NCBI RefSeq assembly: GCF_000378985.1
Contig: NZ_KB905370.1
Location: forward strand, 310,001 to 374,000
Reading direction: 5' to 3'
Origin: Ensifer sp. BR816
GTDB taxonomy: Bacteria; Pseudomonadota; Alphaproteobacteria; Rhizobiales; Rhizobiaceae
Length of the DNA stretch: 64,000 nucleotides
Shown: in pieces, positions 19,232 to 28,159 of the stretch
Position numbering within the stretch: position 1 is the stretch's first letter
How the letters are laid out: every line of letters starts with the position of its first letter
Position numbers and translations under genes: made by a program
The notes under the pieces: model-generated
Database searches by the model: none
What the model was told of the DNA's origin: nothing
Seen by the model: only the letters and a program-made list of their open reading frames with translations

Positions 19232-20380
19232 TCAGCCACCCTTGACCGAACCCGACAACAGACCACGAACGAGGTAGCGTTGCAGGGCGAAGAAGACGAT
19301 CAGAGGAACGACGATGGTGATGAAGGCGGAAGCGGTGAGGATTTCCCAATTGCCGCCGCGGGAACCGAGGAGATTGACCAGGCGCCCGGTCAGGACCAGC
19401 GAATCCTCGCCGGCGCCGAGGAAGACGATGGCGACGAGCAGGTCGTTCCAGGTCCAGAGGAACTGGAAGATGGCGAAGGAGGCGAGCGCCGGGAACGACA
19501 AGGGCAGGATGATCTTGACGAAGATGTCGAAATCGCTGGCGCCGTCGACGCGCGCCGATTCCATGATCTCGCGCGGCAGGCCGGCCATGTAGTTGCGCAA
19601 AAGATAGATCGCCAGCGGCAGTCCGAAGCCGGTGTGGGCGAGCCAGATGCCCATATAGGTCTTGGCCGGCACGCCGAAGAAAGCGCCGACGCCGTTATAG
19701 AGCTGCAGCAGCGGAATGAGCGACATCTGCAGCGGCACGACGAGCAGACCGACGACGACGGCGAGCAGGATGGCGCGACCCGGGAAAGGCATCCAGGCCA
19801 GCGCATAGGCCGCAAAGGCGGCAATCAGGATCGGGATCACCGTCGACGGTATCGCGACCGTCAGCGAGTTGAGGAACGACGTGCCGATGCCGGCCGCGCT
19901 CAGCACCTCGATGTAGTTGTCGATCGTGAAGCGCGGCGGCGTAGAGGCGGTATAGAAGATGCGCTGGCCGCGCGATCCTTCCATCTTCGTGTCCGCGGCA
20001 ATCTCGAAGCTGCCATCCGCCTGTACAGTCAGCTTCTCGCCATCATTGAGCTCTGCCGTCTCGCCGGGTTTGAACTTCGCCGGCTCGCGGCTGGAGAAGC
20101 CGAAGGCGGAAATCTGGCCGCCACCCTGCCCTTCGAGCAGATTGCCGGAGATCACGAACTTGCCGTCCCGTTCGACCTGGCTATCGGCCGAAGGCGCACG
20201 CGCCACGGCGTTGCGCGACGAGGTCGCCAGCGCCGTCCACCAGCCGGAGACAGCGAGCTGGTCCTTGTCACGCAGCGACGAGATCAGCAGGCCGGCCGTC
20301 GGCATGGTCCAGAGAAGGACGAGGAGCAGGACCGAAAGATGGACGGCCCAGGTGAGCGGAGAACGCGTCGATGGGTTCAT
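19232..20380 (-). CDS. aglG: Alpha-glucoside ABC transporter permease
   Basis: This 382-residue inner-membrane permease has its first membrane span at about 10-33. A periplasmic insertion of roughly 130 residues follows, then a MalG-like transmembrane domain of five spans with the EAA-type loop (about 265-290) that contacts the ATPase. The insertion rich in Gly/Lys/Glu is typical of the AglG type. It follows aglF with one base between them. Confidence 0.92.
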   Translation of the reverse strand: MNPSTRSPLTWAVHLSVLLLVLLWTMPTAGLLISSLRDKDQLAVSGWWTALATSSRNAVARAPSADSQVERDGKFVISGNLLEGQGGGQISAFGFSSREPAKFKPGETAELNDGEKLTVQADGSFEIAADTKMEGSRGQRIFYTASTPPRFTIDNYIEVLSAAGIGTSFLNSLTVAIPSTVIPILIAAFAAYALAWMPFPGRAILLAVVVGLLVVPLQMSLIPLLQLYNGVGAFFGVPAKTYMGIWLAHTGFGLPLAIYLLRNYMAGLPREIMESARVDGASDFDIFVKIILPLSFPALASFAIFQFLWTWNDLLVAIVFLGAGEDSLVLTGRLVNLLGSRGGNWEILTASAFITIVVPLIVFFALQRYLVRGLLSGSVKGG

Positions 20381-20381
20381 C

Positions 20382-21389
20382 TCAGTGGCCTCCCGATTCC
20401 TTGGTAGCGTTGCGGATGTTCCAGATCATGATGGGAATGACGAGGATCATGATGACCACCGCGATCGACGCGCCGCGCCCGAAGTCCCCGCCGCCCCGGA
20501 ACATCCAGTCGAACATCAGGTTGGCGAGCACCTGGCTCTGCCATTGGCCGTTGGTCATCGCCAGCACGATATCGAAGACCTTCAGCACGAGGATGGTAAT
20601 GGTCGTCCAGACGACCGCGATCGTGCCCCAGATCTGCGGCACCATGATCTTGAAGAAGATCTGCCAGCCATTGGCGCCGTCGATGACCGCCGCCTCGATC
20701 GTCTCCTCCGGAATGCCGCGGAGCGCCGCGGAGAGGATGACCATGGCGAAGCCGGTCTGGATCCAGATGAGGATGACCATCAGGAAGAAGTTGTTCCAGA
20801 AGGGCAGCGTGATCCAGGCCTGGGGCTCGCCGCCGAAGGCGACGACGATGGCGTTCAACAGGCCGATCTGCTCGGAGCCGGCAGCCCGGTAGTCGTAGAT
20901 GAATTTCCAGATGACCGCGGCGCCGACGAAGGAGATCGCCATCGGCATGAAGATCAGCGTCTTGGCGATATTGCCCCACCAGATGCGATCGGTCAGCGCG
21001 GCGATGATGAGACCGAAGAAGGTCGAGAGCGCCGGCACGACCAAGAGCCAGAGGAAATTGTTGAAGATCGACTGGCGGAATTCACCGTCGCTGATCATCC
21101 AGTCGTAGTTGCGCGCCCCGACGAAATTCTGGCCGCCCCTGTCGTGGAAGCTCAGCCACACGGATTGGATCACCGGGTAGATCAGATAGATCGTCAGCGC
21201 GAACAAAGCCGGCGCCAGGAACAGCCACGGCCGGATGGCATTGGTGATCCTGAGGTTGCGCGAGGCGGCAGCACCCGACAGCCCCTTCGACGGAAAAATC
21301 CAATCAAGAACAAAATTGGTGGCCCAGAAATAGGCCGCGCAGGCCAGGACACCGGCTATCATCGTCAGAATGGCGAAAACCAACTGCAT
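20382..21389 (-). CDS. aglF: Alpha-glucoside ABC transporter permease
   Basis: A 335-residue MalF-type permease with about eight hydrophobic spans. The cytoplasmic EAA loop is near AALRGIPEETIEAAVIDGAN at about 224-243. It pairs with AglG to form the membrane channel. It lies 149 bp after the aglE stop, a gap that could hold a stabilising hairpin; CGCTGACGCGGGCC is the only inverted structure I noticed there. Confidence 0.92.
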   Translation of the reverse strand: MQLVFAILTMIAGVLACAAYFWATNFVLDWIFPSKGLSGAAASRNLRITNAIRPWLFLAPALFALTIYLIYPVIQSVWLSFHDRGGQNFVGARNYDWMISDGEFRQSIFNNFLWLLVVPALSTFFGLIIAALTDRIWWGNIAKTLIFMPMAISFVGAAVIWKFIYDYRAAGSEQIGLLNAIVVAFGGEPQAWITLPFWNNFFLMVILIWIQTGFAMVILSAALRGIPEETIEAAVIDGANGWQIFFKIMVPQIWGTIAVVWTTITILVLKVFDIVLAMTNGQWQSQVLANLMFDWMFRGGGDFGRGASIAVVIMILVIPIMIWNIRNATKESGGH

Positions 21390-21538
21390 GACACATCCCT
21401 CCCCTCAAACGCCTGCGGAACCGGACGTTCCAGGCGCATTGCTCGACGGCGCTTTCCGCTTTTTGTTGGGATGCCCGCTGACGCGGGCCGATCCGATAGG
21501 AAGGCGGCGGACGGGACATGCCGTCCGCCGCCCCGGAC

Positions 21539-22897
21539 TTACTTGATGGCGTCCCAGGCCTTCTGGACACCGGCCGCGACGTCGGCCGATGACTTGCCGC
21601 CGACATAGTCGACCATGCCGGTCCAGAGCGCGCCGGCGCCGATCTTGCCGGGCATCAGGTCCGAACCGTCGAAGCGGAAGGTCGTGGCGTTGAGCAGGAT
21701 CTCGCCCTGCTTCTTCAGCGGCGGGTTGCCGTAGACGTCGACATTGACGCCCTTATAGGGCGTCAGGAAGCTCGTCTGCGCCATCCACACCTCGTGCGCG
21801 ATCGGCGTCTTCAGGAACTCGATGAAGGCGCGCGCGGCCGGCGTATCCTTGGTGATCATCGCAAGCGTACCCGCGCCGAGTACCGGATTGCCAAGCTCCT
21901 TCTTGCTCTCATAGGGCGGCATGTAGAAGAAGTCGGCGTCCTCGCCGACCACGGTGCCTTCCGGGAAGAACGAAGGGATGAAGGAGGCCTGATGGTGCAG
22001 GTAGCACTTCGGCGGCGAGGCGAAGAGGCCCTTCGGGCTGTCGCGGAAGTCGGTGGAGGCGACCGCTGCCGCACCGCCGTCGACGAACTTGTCGTTTCGC
22101 GCGAACCAGCCGAACTCATCGATCGCGCCGGTCACCGCGGGATCCGTGAAGGGAATCTCGTTCTTGACCCACTTGTCGTAGACCTCGGGCGACTGCGTGC
22201 GCAGCATCAGGTCTTCGACCCAGTCCGTTGCCGGCCAGCCGGTGGCGCCGCCCGAGCCGAGACCGATGCACCAGGGCTTCTCGCCGTCGGCCGCGATCTT
22301 CTCGGTCAGCGCCTTCAGCTCCTCCATGGTCTTCGGCACTTCGTAGCCGGCGTCCTCGAAGTTTTCAGGCACGTACCAGACGAGGGACTTGACGTCGATC
22401 TTGAAGGGGAAGGCGTAGAGCGCCGACGTGCCGTCCTTGCCGTTATAGGTGGAAAGGTCCACCCAGGACTGGCCGGCGGCATAATTGTCTAGCAGCCATT
22501 GCTTGGTTTCGTCGCCGAGCGGCGTCAGCAGGCCCTTTGCGGCGAGATCGGCAATCAGGCCCGGCTGCGGAAGGACCGCGACATCGGGCGGGCTGCCGGC
22601 CTGCGTGTCGATGACGATCTGCTGTTCATAGTTCTCCGAAGAGGAATACTTGACCTCAACCCCCGTCGCCTCGACGAAATAGGCAAAAACGCTCTTGAAC
22701 AGAACCTCGTCCTCGCCGCGCCAAGGACCGAAGATGGTCAGCGTCTGGCCTTTCAGGTCGTGTCCCTTCTTGAATTCCTCGAAGCTTCCCCAATTGAACT
22801 TCGAATCCTCACCCGGCTTGAATTTCAGGTCGGCAGCGCTGGCGGCCCCTGCAAGCAGAGCGAGCGCGGCGACGCCAATCAGCAATGATCTCTTCAC
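21539..22897 (-). CDS. aglE: Alpha-glucoside-binding periplasmic protein
   Basis: A 452-residue solute-binding protein. The start is taken as GTG at 22897, because GGGGAGGA lies just upstream and the product then begins with a clean signal peptide (KRSLLIGVAALALLAGAASA, cleavage near residue 21). The mature part has the extracellular solute-binding family 1 fold. It delivers alpha-glucosides to AglF/AglG. It is the first gene of the agl operon and is controlled from a promoter region shared with aglR. Confidence 0.92.
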   Translation of the reverse strand: MKRSLLIGVAALALLAGAASAADLKFKPGEDSKFNWGSFEEFKKGHDLKGQTLTIFGPWRGEDEVLFKSVFAYFVEATGVEVKYSSSENYEQQIVIDTQAGSPPDVAVLPQPGLIADLAAKGLLTPLGDETKQWLLDNYAAGQSWVDLSTYNGKDGTSALYAFPFKIDVKSLVWYVPENFEDAGYEVPKTMEELKALTEKIAADGEKPWCIGLGSGGATGWPATDWVEDLMLRTQSPEVYDKWVKNEIPFTDPAVTGAIDEFGWFARNDKFVDGGAAAVASTDFRDSPKGLFASPPKCYLHHQASFIPSFFPEGTVVGEDADFFYMPPYESKKELGNPVLGAGTLAMITKDTPAARAFIEFLKTPIAHEVWMAQTSFLTPYKGVNVDVYGNPPLKKQGEILLNATTFRFDGSDLMPGKIGAGALWTGMVDYVGGKSSADVAAGVQKAWDAIK

Positions 22898-22962
22898 GTC
22901 CTGGTCCTCCCCAAAAAGAAACCCGGGCGTCACGCCACGGGTGTATCGTCAAGGCGCAATAT

Positions 22963-22976
22963 TCAAAGCGCTTTGA
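22963..22976. promoter_or_regulatory. LacI-type operator 1 in the aglE-aglR promoter region
   Basis: A perfect 14-bp palindrome, TCAAAGCGCTTTGA, with the central CG typical of LacI/GalR operators. It lies 66 bp upstream of the aglE start and shares its 12-bp core with the site before aglR. AglR is the obvious ligand. Confidence 0.8.
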
Positions 22977-23130
22977 GTTCGCTAACACTCCAATGCCGCC
23001 GAGAAAGAGTCAAGGGGCTTTCCTCTGGACGCATATCGCGCTGCAATATTTTGCTTTGCGGCAATGTTTTGCAACGCAAAAAAGCGGTTTCCCGCTTTGT
23101 CCTTGATAGAACGAGTGGTATCAGGGCAAA

Positions 23131-23142
23131 GCAAGCGCTTGC
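23131..23142. promoter_or_regulatory. LacI-type operator-like site, weaker
   Basis: The palindrome GCAAGCGCTTGC differs from the two strong operators by a missing A/T pair next to the core. It lies between them and may be an auxiliary AglR site; this is inference. Confidence 0.45.
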
Positions 23143-23169
23143 CGAAAGAGCAAAAATAAAGTGAATATC

Positions 23170-23181
23170 CAAAGCGCTTTG
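23170..23181. promoter_or_regulatory. LacI-type operator 2 just before aglR
   Basis: The palindrome CAAAGCGCTTTG ends 14 bp before the aglR ATG, overlapping its ribosome-binding region. This suggests autorepression as well as aglE control. Confidence 0.8.
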
Positions 23182-23195
23182 AGAGGAAATCGACC

Positions 23196-24227
23196 ATGGC
23201 GGTCAATCTTAAGCAGCTCGCGGAAATTCTCGGACTGTCGCAAACGACGGTCAGTCGCGCGCTCAACGGCTATCCGGAAGTCAACGCGGAGACCCGACAG
23301 AGGGTGCTGCAGGCGGTGCGCGAGACCGGCTACCGCCCAAATCGCGCCGCCCAACGGCTCGCAACGGGGAAGGCCTATTCCATCGGGCTGGTGATGCCGA
23401 TCGCGCCGGGCATCGATTCCGACATCCATTTCGGCGAATTTCTCGCCGGCCTCGCCGAGGAAGCGGTGAAGCACGATTTTCATTTCGTGCTCAACCCCAG
23501 CGCACCGGAAGACGAGGAGGCGACGTTCCGGCGGCTGGCGGCAAGCGGCAATGTCGACGCGGTGTTCCTCGCCTATATGCGCGCCAACGATCCACGCATT
23601 CCCATGCTGAAGGCGCTGTCGATTCCCTTTGTCGTCCACGGTCGGTCGATCGGCGGACCACGCGACTACCCGTTCCTGGACATCGACAACAGGCGGGCGT
23701 TCTACGATGCTACCAAGCTTCTTCTCCAGCTCGGACATCACCGGATCGCGCTGATCAACGGGCCGGAGTATCTCGCCTTTTCCATGCGCAGAAAGAAGGG
23801 CGTGGTGCAGGCGCTCGATGAATGGGGCCTCGGCTTCGACGACGAGCTCGTGCATCATTCGGTGATGGCCGATGAATACGGCTATCGAAGCATGCAACGC
23901 TTTTTGCATCGGCCCGACCCGCCCACCGCGGTGCTTTGCTCCAGTACGGTGCTGGCGCTTGGTGCGGTGCGTGCAATCAACCAGGCGGGATTGCTGATCG
24001 GCCATGACATCTCGATCATCGCCCATGACGACGTGCTGCCGATGCTGAAGCCGGAAAATTTCAGCGTGCCGCTGACGACGACGCGCTCCTCGCTTCGGGC
24101 GGCCGGTGCGCGCATCGCAACCCGGCTGATCGGCGGGATTGTCGGCCGTGGTGATTATCCGGAACAGGAACTGTGGCGCGCCGAACTGATCGTGCGCGCC
24201 TCGACCGGTCCCGCGCCCGGGCGATAG
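23196..24227 (+). CDS. aglR: LacI-family regulator of alpha-glucoside genes
   Basis: A 343-residue repressor with a LacI helix-turn-helix at about 3-26 (LKQLAEILGLSQTTVSRALN), a hinge helix at about 50-60, and a periplasmic-binding-protein-like effector domain. It is divergent from aglE; two matching palindromes in the shared region are its likely operators. It would release the operon in the presence of an alpha-glucoside, as known for AglR of S. meliloti. GAGAGGAAA before the ATG at 23196 supports this start. Confidence 0.93.
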   Translation: MAVNLKQLAEILGLSQTTVSRALNGYPEVNAETRQRVLQAVRETGYRPNRAAQRLATGKAYSIGLVMPIAPGIDSDIHFGEFLAGLAEEAVKHDFHFVLNPSAPEDEEATFRRLAASGNVDAVFLAYMRANDPRIPMLKALSIPFVVHGRSIGGPRDYPFLDIDNRRAFYDATKLLLQLGHHRIALINGPEYLAFSMRRKKGVVQALDEWGLGFDDELVHHSVMADEYGYRSMQRFLHRPDPPTAVLCSSTVLALGAVRAINQAGLLIGHDISIIAHDDVLPMLKPENFSVPLTTTRSSLRAAGARIATRLIGGIVGRGDYPEQELWRAELIVRASTGPAPGR

Positions 24228-24231
24228 GCCT

Positions 24232-25131
24232 TCAGAACTTCGGCGGCTTGCGGCCGGCCTTGCGATGGGCGGCGATGATCGTGTTTGCCATCAGCATGGC
24301 GATCGTCATCGGCCCGACGCCACCCGGCACCGGCGTGATGACGCTGGCCACCTTGGCGCTCTCCTCGAAGGCGACGTCGCCGACCAATTTCGTCTTGCCC
24401 TCGCCGCGCTCCGGCGCCGGGACCCGGTTGATGCCGACATCGATAACCAGCGCCCCGGGCTTCACCCAATCCGCCTTGACCATTTCCGGGCGTCCGACCG
24501 CCGCCACCAGGATATCGGCGTTGCGGCACACGGCCGGTAGATCCCTGGTGCGCGAATGCGCGGTCGTGACCGTCGCATTGGCCGCGAGTAGCAGCGCCGC
24601 CATTGGCTTGCCGAAGAGATTGGAGCGGCCGATGACCACGGCGTTGAGCCCGGAGAGGTCTTCGCCATGGGTGCGGCGCACGAAGACCATCGCGCCGGCC
24701 GGGGTGCAGGAGACGAGCCCGCCGTCGAGATCGCCGGTCGCGACCTTGCCGGCATTGACGACATGCAGGCCGTCGACATCCTTCTCGGGGAGGATCGACT
24801 GGATGATCGGCTCCGATTGAAGATGCTTCGGCAAAGGCAACTGGACGAGAATGCCGTGGATGGACGGATCGGCATTGAGCTCGGCGACAAGGCCCGCAAG
24901 TTCCTCCTGCGAGGTCTCCTCGGGCAGAGTGTGCTGGACGGAGAGGAAGCCGCATTCCTTGGCCATCCGGCTCTTCGCCGACACATAGGCATGGCTTGCC
25001 GGATCGTCGCCGACGATGACCACCGCGAGGCCGGCCCGCACGCCCGCTTCCGTCTCCAGCGTCCTGGTAGCGGATTTCACGGTTTCGATGACCGAAGCGG
25101 CAACGGCCTTGCCATCAATCACAGTCGTCAC
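24232..25131 (-). CDS. folD: Bifunctional methylenetetrahydrofolate dehydrogenase/cyclohydrolase
   Basis: A 299-residue cytoplasmic enzyme interconverting methylene-, methenyl- and formyl-tetrahydrofolate. The catalytic lysine lies in [14 protein letters not shown], at about residue 53. The downstream [27 protein letters not shown] and [16 protein letters not shown] motifs are all family signatures. The start is a GTG at 25131 giving (M)[12 protein letters not shown], with GGGAGA upstream. The gene is convergent with aglR (4-bp gap). Confidence 0.96.
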   Translation of the reverse strand: MTTVIDGKAVAASVIETVKSATRTLETEAGVRAGLAVVIVGDDPASHAYVSAKSRMAKECGFLSVQHTLPEETSQEELAGLVAELNADPSIHGILVQLPLPKHLQSEPIIQSILPEKDVDGLHVVNAGKVATGDLDGGLVSCTPAGAMVFVRRTHGEDLSGLNAVVIGRSNLFGKPMAALLLAANATVTTAHSRTRDLPAVCRNADILVAAVGRPEMVKADWVKPGALVIDVGINRVPAPERGEGKTKLVGDVAFEESAKVASVITPVPGGVGPMTIAMLMANTIIAAHRKAGRKPPKF

Positions 25132-25464
25132 GGCGTATCTCCCGAATTGTCCTCGACGCGCGCACTCTAGCTGGCGCAACGTTGCGCATTTGCCTGCATG
25201 CGCCCTATGCTGTCCCAAATGCATAAATGCAAGTGCCCACGCGAATCACGCCGCGATTCGGCCGGCGATCGCTGCATTTCCTTGCACCGTTGAAAGACCG
25301 GGCGTTCGCCCGACGGAACCTTGAGAGTTCGATCGCATGGCAGCGAACGCGCGGCGCGAGTGATTGCCGCCGAGGGCAGGCGATGTTTCCGCAAGGACTA
25401 TCCGAACCTGGTCACGTTCGCGCCGAGAACGTGATAGACTCCCATTCTGATTCAGCATTCCCTT
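25132..25464. other. Divergent intergenic region, folD / glycosyltransferase
   Basis: A 333-bp gap between divergent genes. It contains the perfect 14-bp palindrome GCGCAACGTTGCGC at 25174-25187, 43 bp upstream of folD, a possible operator. No gene is supported in the rest. Confidence 0.4.
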
Positions 25465-26502
25465 TTGGAAGATTTGTTTTATTGCTTGCCTTTAGATGCG
25501 CGGGTTTTGTCGATGACGCCGACCGGTCAGGATATTTCGATCCACTTCCAGACCGAACTGGAGAATGCGGCGGATATTGAACTCGTCGTCGTAATTCCGA
25601 CATTCCGTCGCCCGGACCATCTCGTGAAAACGCTGAAGACCATCGTCTCGCAACGTCCTGACGTTCCCTCAGCCACGATGGTGGTCGAAAATGATCCGGA
25701 GGGCCTGGCAGGCGCCGAAGCGGCAAAGCGCTTCTTCCTCGAACACCGGTCCGATGCGACCGTTATCGTCGCCCACCGGCGCGGACACAGCCATGTCTGC
25801 AACGCCGGCTGGGCGACGGCCCTCGAACTCTATCCGAACCTGCGCGTCCTCGCCGTCATCTACGATGATGCCGTTGCCGCTCCGGAATGGCTCGATTGCC
25901 TTGTCGCCGTCAAGGAAAGCCACGGGGCCGATTTGGTCGGCGGTCCGCAATTGCCTGTCTTCGAGGATGCGGATGGGCAGAAATGGAAACGGCACCCGAT
26001 CTTTTCGCCCTCCTACGATGCGACCGGCCCGGTGCCGCGGCTTTTTTCGGCGGGCAACGTCCTCATAACGCGGGCGGTTCTCGACGCCATGCCGCGGCCG
26101 TTCCTGAACCCGGCGCTGAATTTCGTCGGCGTCGGCGACGGGGATTTCTTCAACCGGTGCAGGGAGAAGGGCTTCGCATTTGCCTGGGCGGCCGAGGCAT
26201 GGGTGGCTGAAAGAGTTCCCGCCTATCACACGACGGCATCCTGGATCCGGGCCCGCAGTCTCGAACAGGGTGCGATCTCGACACTCCTGGAGCACCAGCA
26301 CGACGCGACTTTCGCGGGTCGTTTGCGAACGCTCGGAAAATCGATCGCTATGCTCGCCGCGTCGCTGCCGCGGGGCATCAAGCTATGGGCGGAAACCGGG
26401 CTTGCCACGGCAAGCCTCTACCACTTCCACGTGGCGGTCGGCCGACTAACGGCCAAGACAGGCTTCGTCGACGAGCAGTATCGCGCGCCCGGGGAGAGCT
26501 AA
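25465..26502 (+). CDS. Family 2 glycosyltransferase
   Basis: A 345-residue protein with a GT-A fold: LVVVIPTFRRPDHLVKTL at about 36-53 is the nucleotide-sugar entry motif, and AVIYDDAVAAPEW at about 131-143 carries the metal-binding Asp pair. The acceptor is unknown. The ATG could also be at 25513 (MTPTGQ). It lies next to the flagellar cluster and converges on it, which raises but does not prove a role in flagellin glycosylation; surface polysaccharide synthesis is equally possible. Confidence 0.82.
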   Translation: MEDLFYCLPLDARVLSMTPTGQDISIHFQTELENAADIELVVVIPTFRRPDHLVKTLKTIVSQRPDVPSATMVVENDPEGLAGAEAAKRFFLEHRSDATVIVAHRRGHSHVCNAGWATALELYPNLRVLAVIYDDAVAAPEWLDCLVAVKESHGADLVGGPQLPVFEDADGQKWKRHPIFSPSYDATGPVPRLFSAGNVLITRAVLDAMPRPFLNPALNFVGVGDGDFFNRCREKGFAFAWAAEAWVAERVPAYHTTASWIRARSLEQGAISTLLEHQHDATFAGRLRTLGKSIAMLAASLPRGIKLWAETGLATASLYHFHVAVGRLTAKTGFVDEQYRAPGES

Positions 26503-26508
26503 CTATCC

Positions 26509-27075
26509 TCAATGGCCGCTCGTCGCCTTCACGGCCCCCTCGGGCATCTTGTCGGCGGCGATCTTGCCGTTCTTGTCGACCACCGGAACCGGCTTCAGAT
26601 AGGGCCGGCTCTCGCCGTTCGCTGCGCGTTTCACGTCGTCCTTGCCCAGATATTCGAGCTGTTCGACCAGGACTTCGGTAATGACCTCGTTGCCGAGCTT
26701 CTTGTTGAGGCCGTCCTTGACGGCGACCTTGAAACTCGGCAGGTCGAAGGTCCCGGTGTCGGCCACATCGACGAACCGGGAGCCGACGAGCATGTCGTAG
26801 AGCTCGTCGGTGACGACCTGTCGAAGGGGCGCGTGCAGCTTCGCTATCCCTTCACGCGTCGCCGAAAAGGACAGTTTCGCCAGGAAGTAGCCCTGGACCG
26901 CCCCGTCCTCGATCACCGGGACGGTTATGATCTCGCCCGGCACATATTCCTCCGATGCCCGCCTGTCCGCCTCGGCGTCCGAGAGAGCCGGCGCCGAGGC
27001 ATACTGCATCGAGAAATAGACGGATCCGAGCGTCACGGCACAGACCCAAACCCCGGTGAGAACGACCTTCAGCAT
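26509..27075 (-). CDS. FliL-like single-span membrane protein in flagellar operon
   Basis: A 188-residue protein with one N-terminal membrane span (about 3-26) and a periplasmic part. The segment YFLAKLSFSATREGIAKLHA then LRQVVTDELYDML and VKDGLNKKLGNEVITEVLVE follows the order of elements in FliL, whose fold resembles stomatin. It overlaps the FlgN-like gene stop by one base and is last in the flgE-to-here block. The similarity to FliL is by eye only; an ordinary fliL is present at 49110-49601. Confidence 0.55.
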   Translation of the reverse strand: MLKVVLTGVWVCAVTLGSVYFSMQYASAPALSDAEADRRASEEYVPGEIITVPVIEDGAVQGYFLAKLSFSATREGIAKLHAPLRQVVTDELYDMLVGSRFVDVADTGTFDLPSFKVAVKDGLNKKLGNEVITEVLVEQLEYLGKDDVKRAANGESRPYLKPVPVVDKNGKIAADKMPEGAVKATSGH

Positions 27076-27443
27076 CAGAAATCGCTATAGCGGAATTGCG
27101 CCTCGGTGTAGATACCGTCCGCGTCGGCGTCCTGGGCTGCGGTCTTCAGAAGATCGACGACAGAGCGCACGGCTTCGAGATGCGCCTCGACCTTCTGCGC
27201 GTTGAGCTTGAGCTTCTGCCTGAGATGGCGGGTCTGCGAAGCGAAGGACAGCGAGATTTCGCCGGGCGCGGCGGCGCGATGCAGCATCGTCAGCTCGTAG
27301 AGGCAACGGCTCTTGTGTGCGTTCGACGTCTTGATGTCGAATTTGGGGTCCACGCCGATGCGGCTGTTCTCGTTGTCGATGATCATCTCCAACCGGCCGA
27401 GAACGTTCTGTATCCGCAGATCGTGGGATGCCACAGCTTCCAT
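27075..27443 (-). CDS. Putative FlgN-like flagellar chaperone
   Basis: A 122-residue, all-helical protein. RIQNVLGRLEMIIDNENSRI near the N-terminus, and a C-terminal amphipathic helix KLNAQKVEAHLEAVRSVVDL, match the general shape of FlgN, the export chaperone for hook-junction proteins FlgK and FlgL. flgK and flgL are in the same gene block upstream. It is too short and divergent for certainty; a hypothetical flagellar coiled-coil protein is the fallback. Confidence 0.5.
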   Translation of the reverse strand: MEAVASHDLRIQNVLGRLEMIIDNENSRIGVDPKFDIKTSNAHKSRCLYELTMLHRAAAPGEISLSFASQTRHLRQKLKLNAQKVEAHLEAVRSVVDLLKTAAQDADADGIYTEAQFRYSDF

Positions 27444-27513
27444 AAATCAACTCCCGAATTATGCGTTTCAGGGAAGGCGCGCGCCGAGGCCCGCGAACCG
27501 TTCCGACCAAAAA

Positions 27514-28059
27514 CTATGCCTGGTTCTTCTTCTCGTCGGCGGTCAGGAACCCGGCATTGCGCTCGAATTCGTGAACCATGCCAGCGGCAAGGTTGCTCGT
27601 ATCGTCGTCCAGCCGCGCGTTGGCGCGTTCGGCCGGGTCGCTGCCGACCATCCGGTCGGCTATGCCGATCCCGCCTCCGTCGGCCAACACGTTGGCGATC
27701 TGTTCCGCCATCATGCCTTTCCAGACCTCGCCCGACGTGCCCTTGCCGAAGACATTCTCGCTTTCGCTCGGCAGCATCGACTTGACGAAATTCTGCAGCA
27801 CCATCGCCTCGAACTTCCGGTAGGTCTCCGGAACCTTCTTCGGCTCGACGCGGTTGCCGATGTCGCCGAGGCCCGTCGATCCGTCCGATGAATTCAGCAC
27901 CGACACGGCAGCAGCGAAGCCGTTGCCGTTTTCCGCAAGGCTCGTCGCCTGAAAGGCGGCACGGTTGGCCTTCAGCCGCGCCTGCGCCTCCTGGACGTCC
28001 GCCGGATCGGCCGCGCGGACGACATCCATCACCAGATCGCTGGGCGGGGAAATAGCCAT
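27514..28059 (-). CDS. flgJ: Flagellar rod-binding protein, FlgJ N-domain type
   Basis: A 181-residue protein whose middle, FEAMVLQNFVKSMLPSESEN through MMAEQIANVLADGGGIGIAD, is the rod-binding domain of FlgJ. The muramidase domain found in enterobacterial FlgJ is absent, as usual in alphaproteobacteria; a separate transglycosylase gene at 38020-38586 may supply the wall-cutting activity. The ATG at 28059 follows GAGGATC. Confidence 0.8.
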   Translation of the reverse strand: MAISPPSDLVMDVVRAADPADVQEAQARLKANRAAFQATSLAENGNGFAAAVSVLNSSDGSTGLGDIGNRVEPKKVPETYRKFEAMVLQNFVKSMLPSESENVFGKGTSGEVWKGMMAEQIANVLADGGGIGIADRMVGSDPAERANARLDDDTSNLAAGMVHEFERNAGFLTADEKKNQA

Positions 28060-28159
28060 GTCAGATCCTCTCGAGGCGGCTGCCCGGTGATTTGTCACAC
28101 GGGTCGGCGCAATCAGTGCGAACCGGAGGACTGCTTCGACGGCCCGTCCGGATAATGCA

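Noticed and set aside
25465..26502. Flagellin glycosylation enzyme
   Set aside because: Proximity to the motility cluster is the only support; no acceptor-specific motif or flagellin-linked operon, so only the family is stated.
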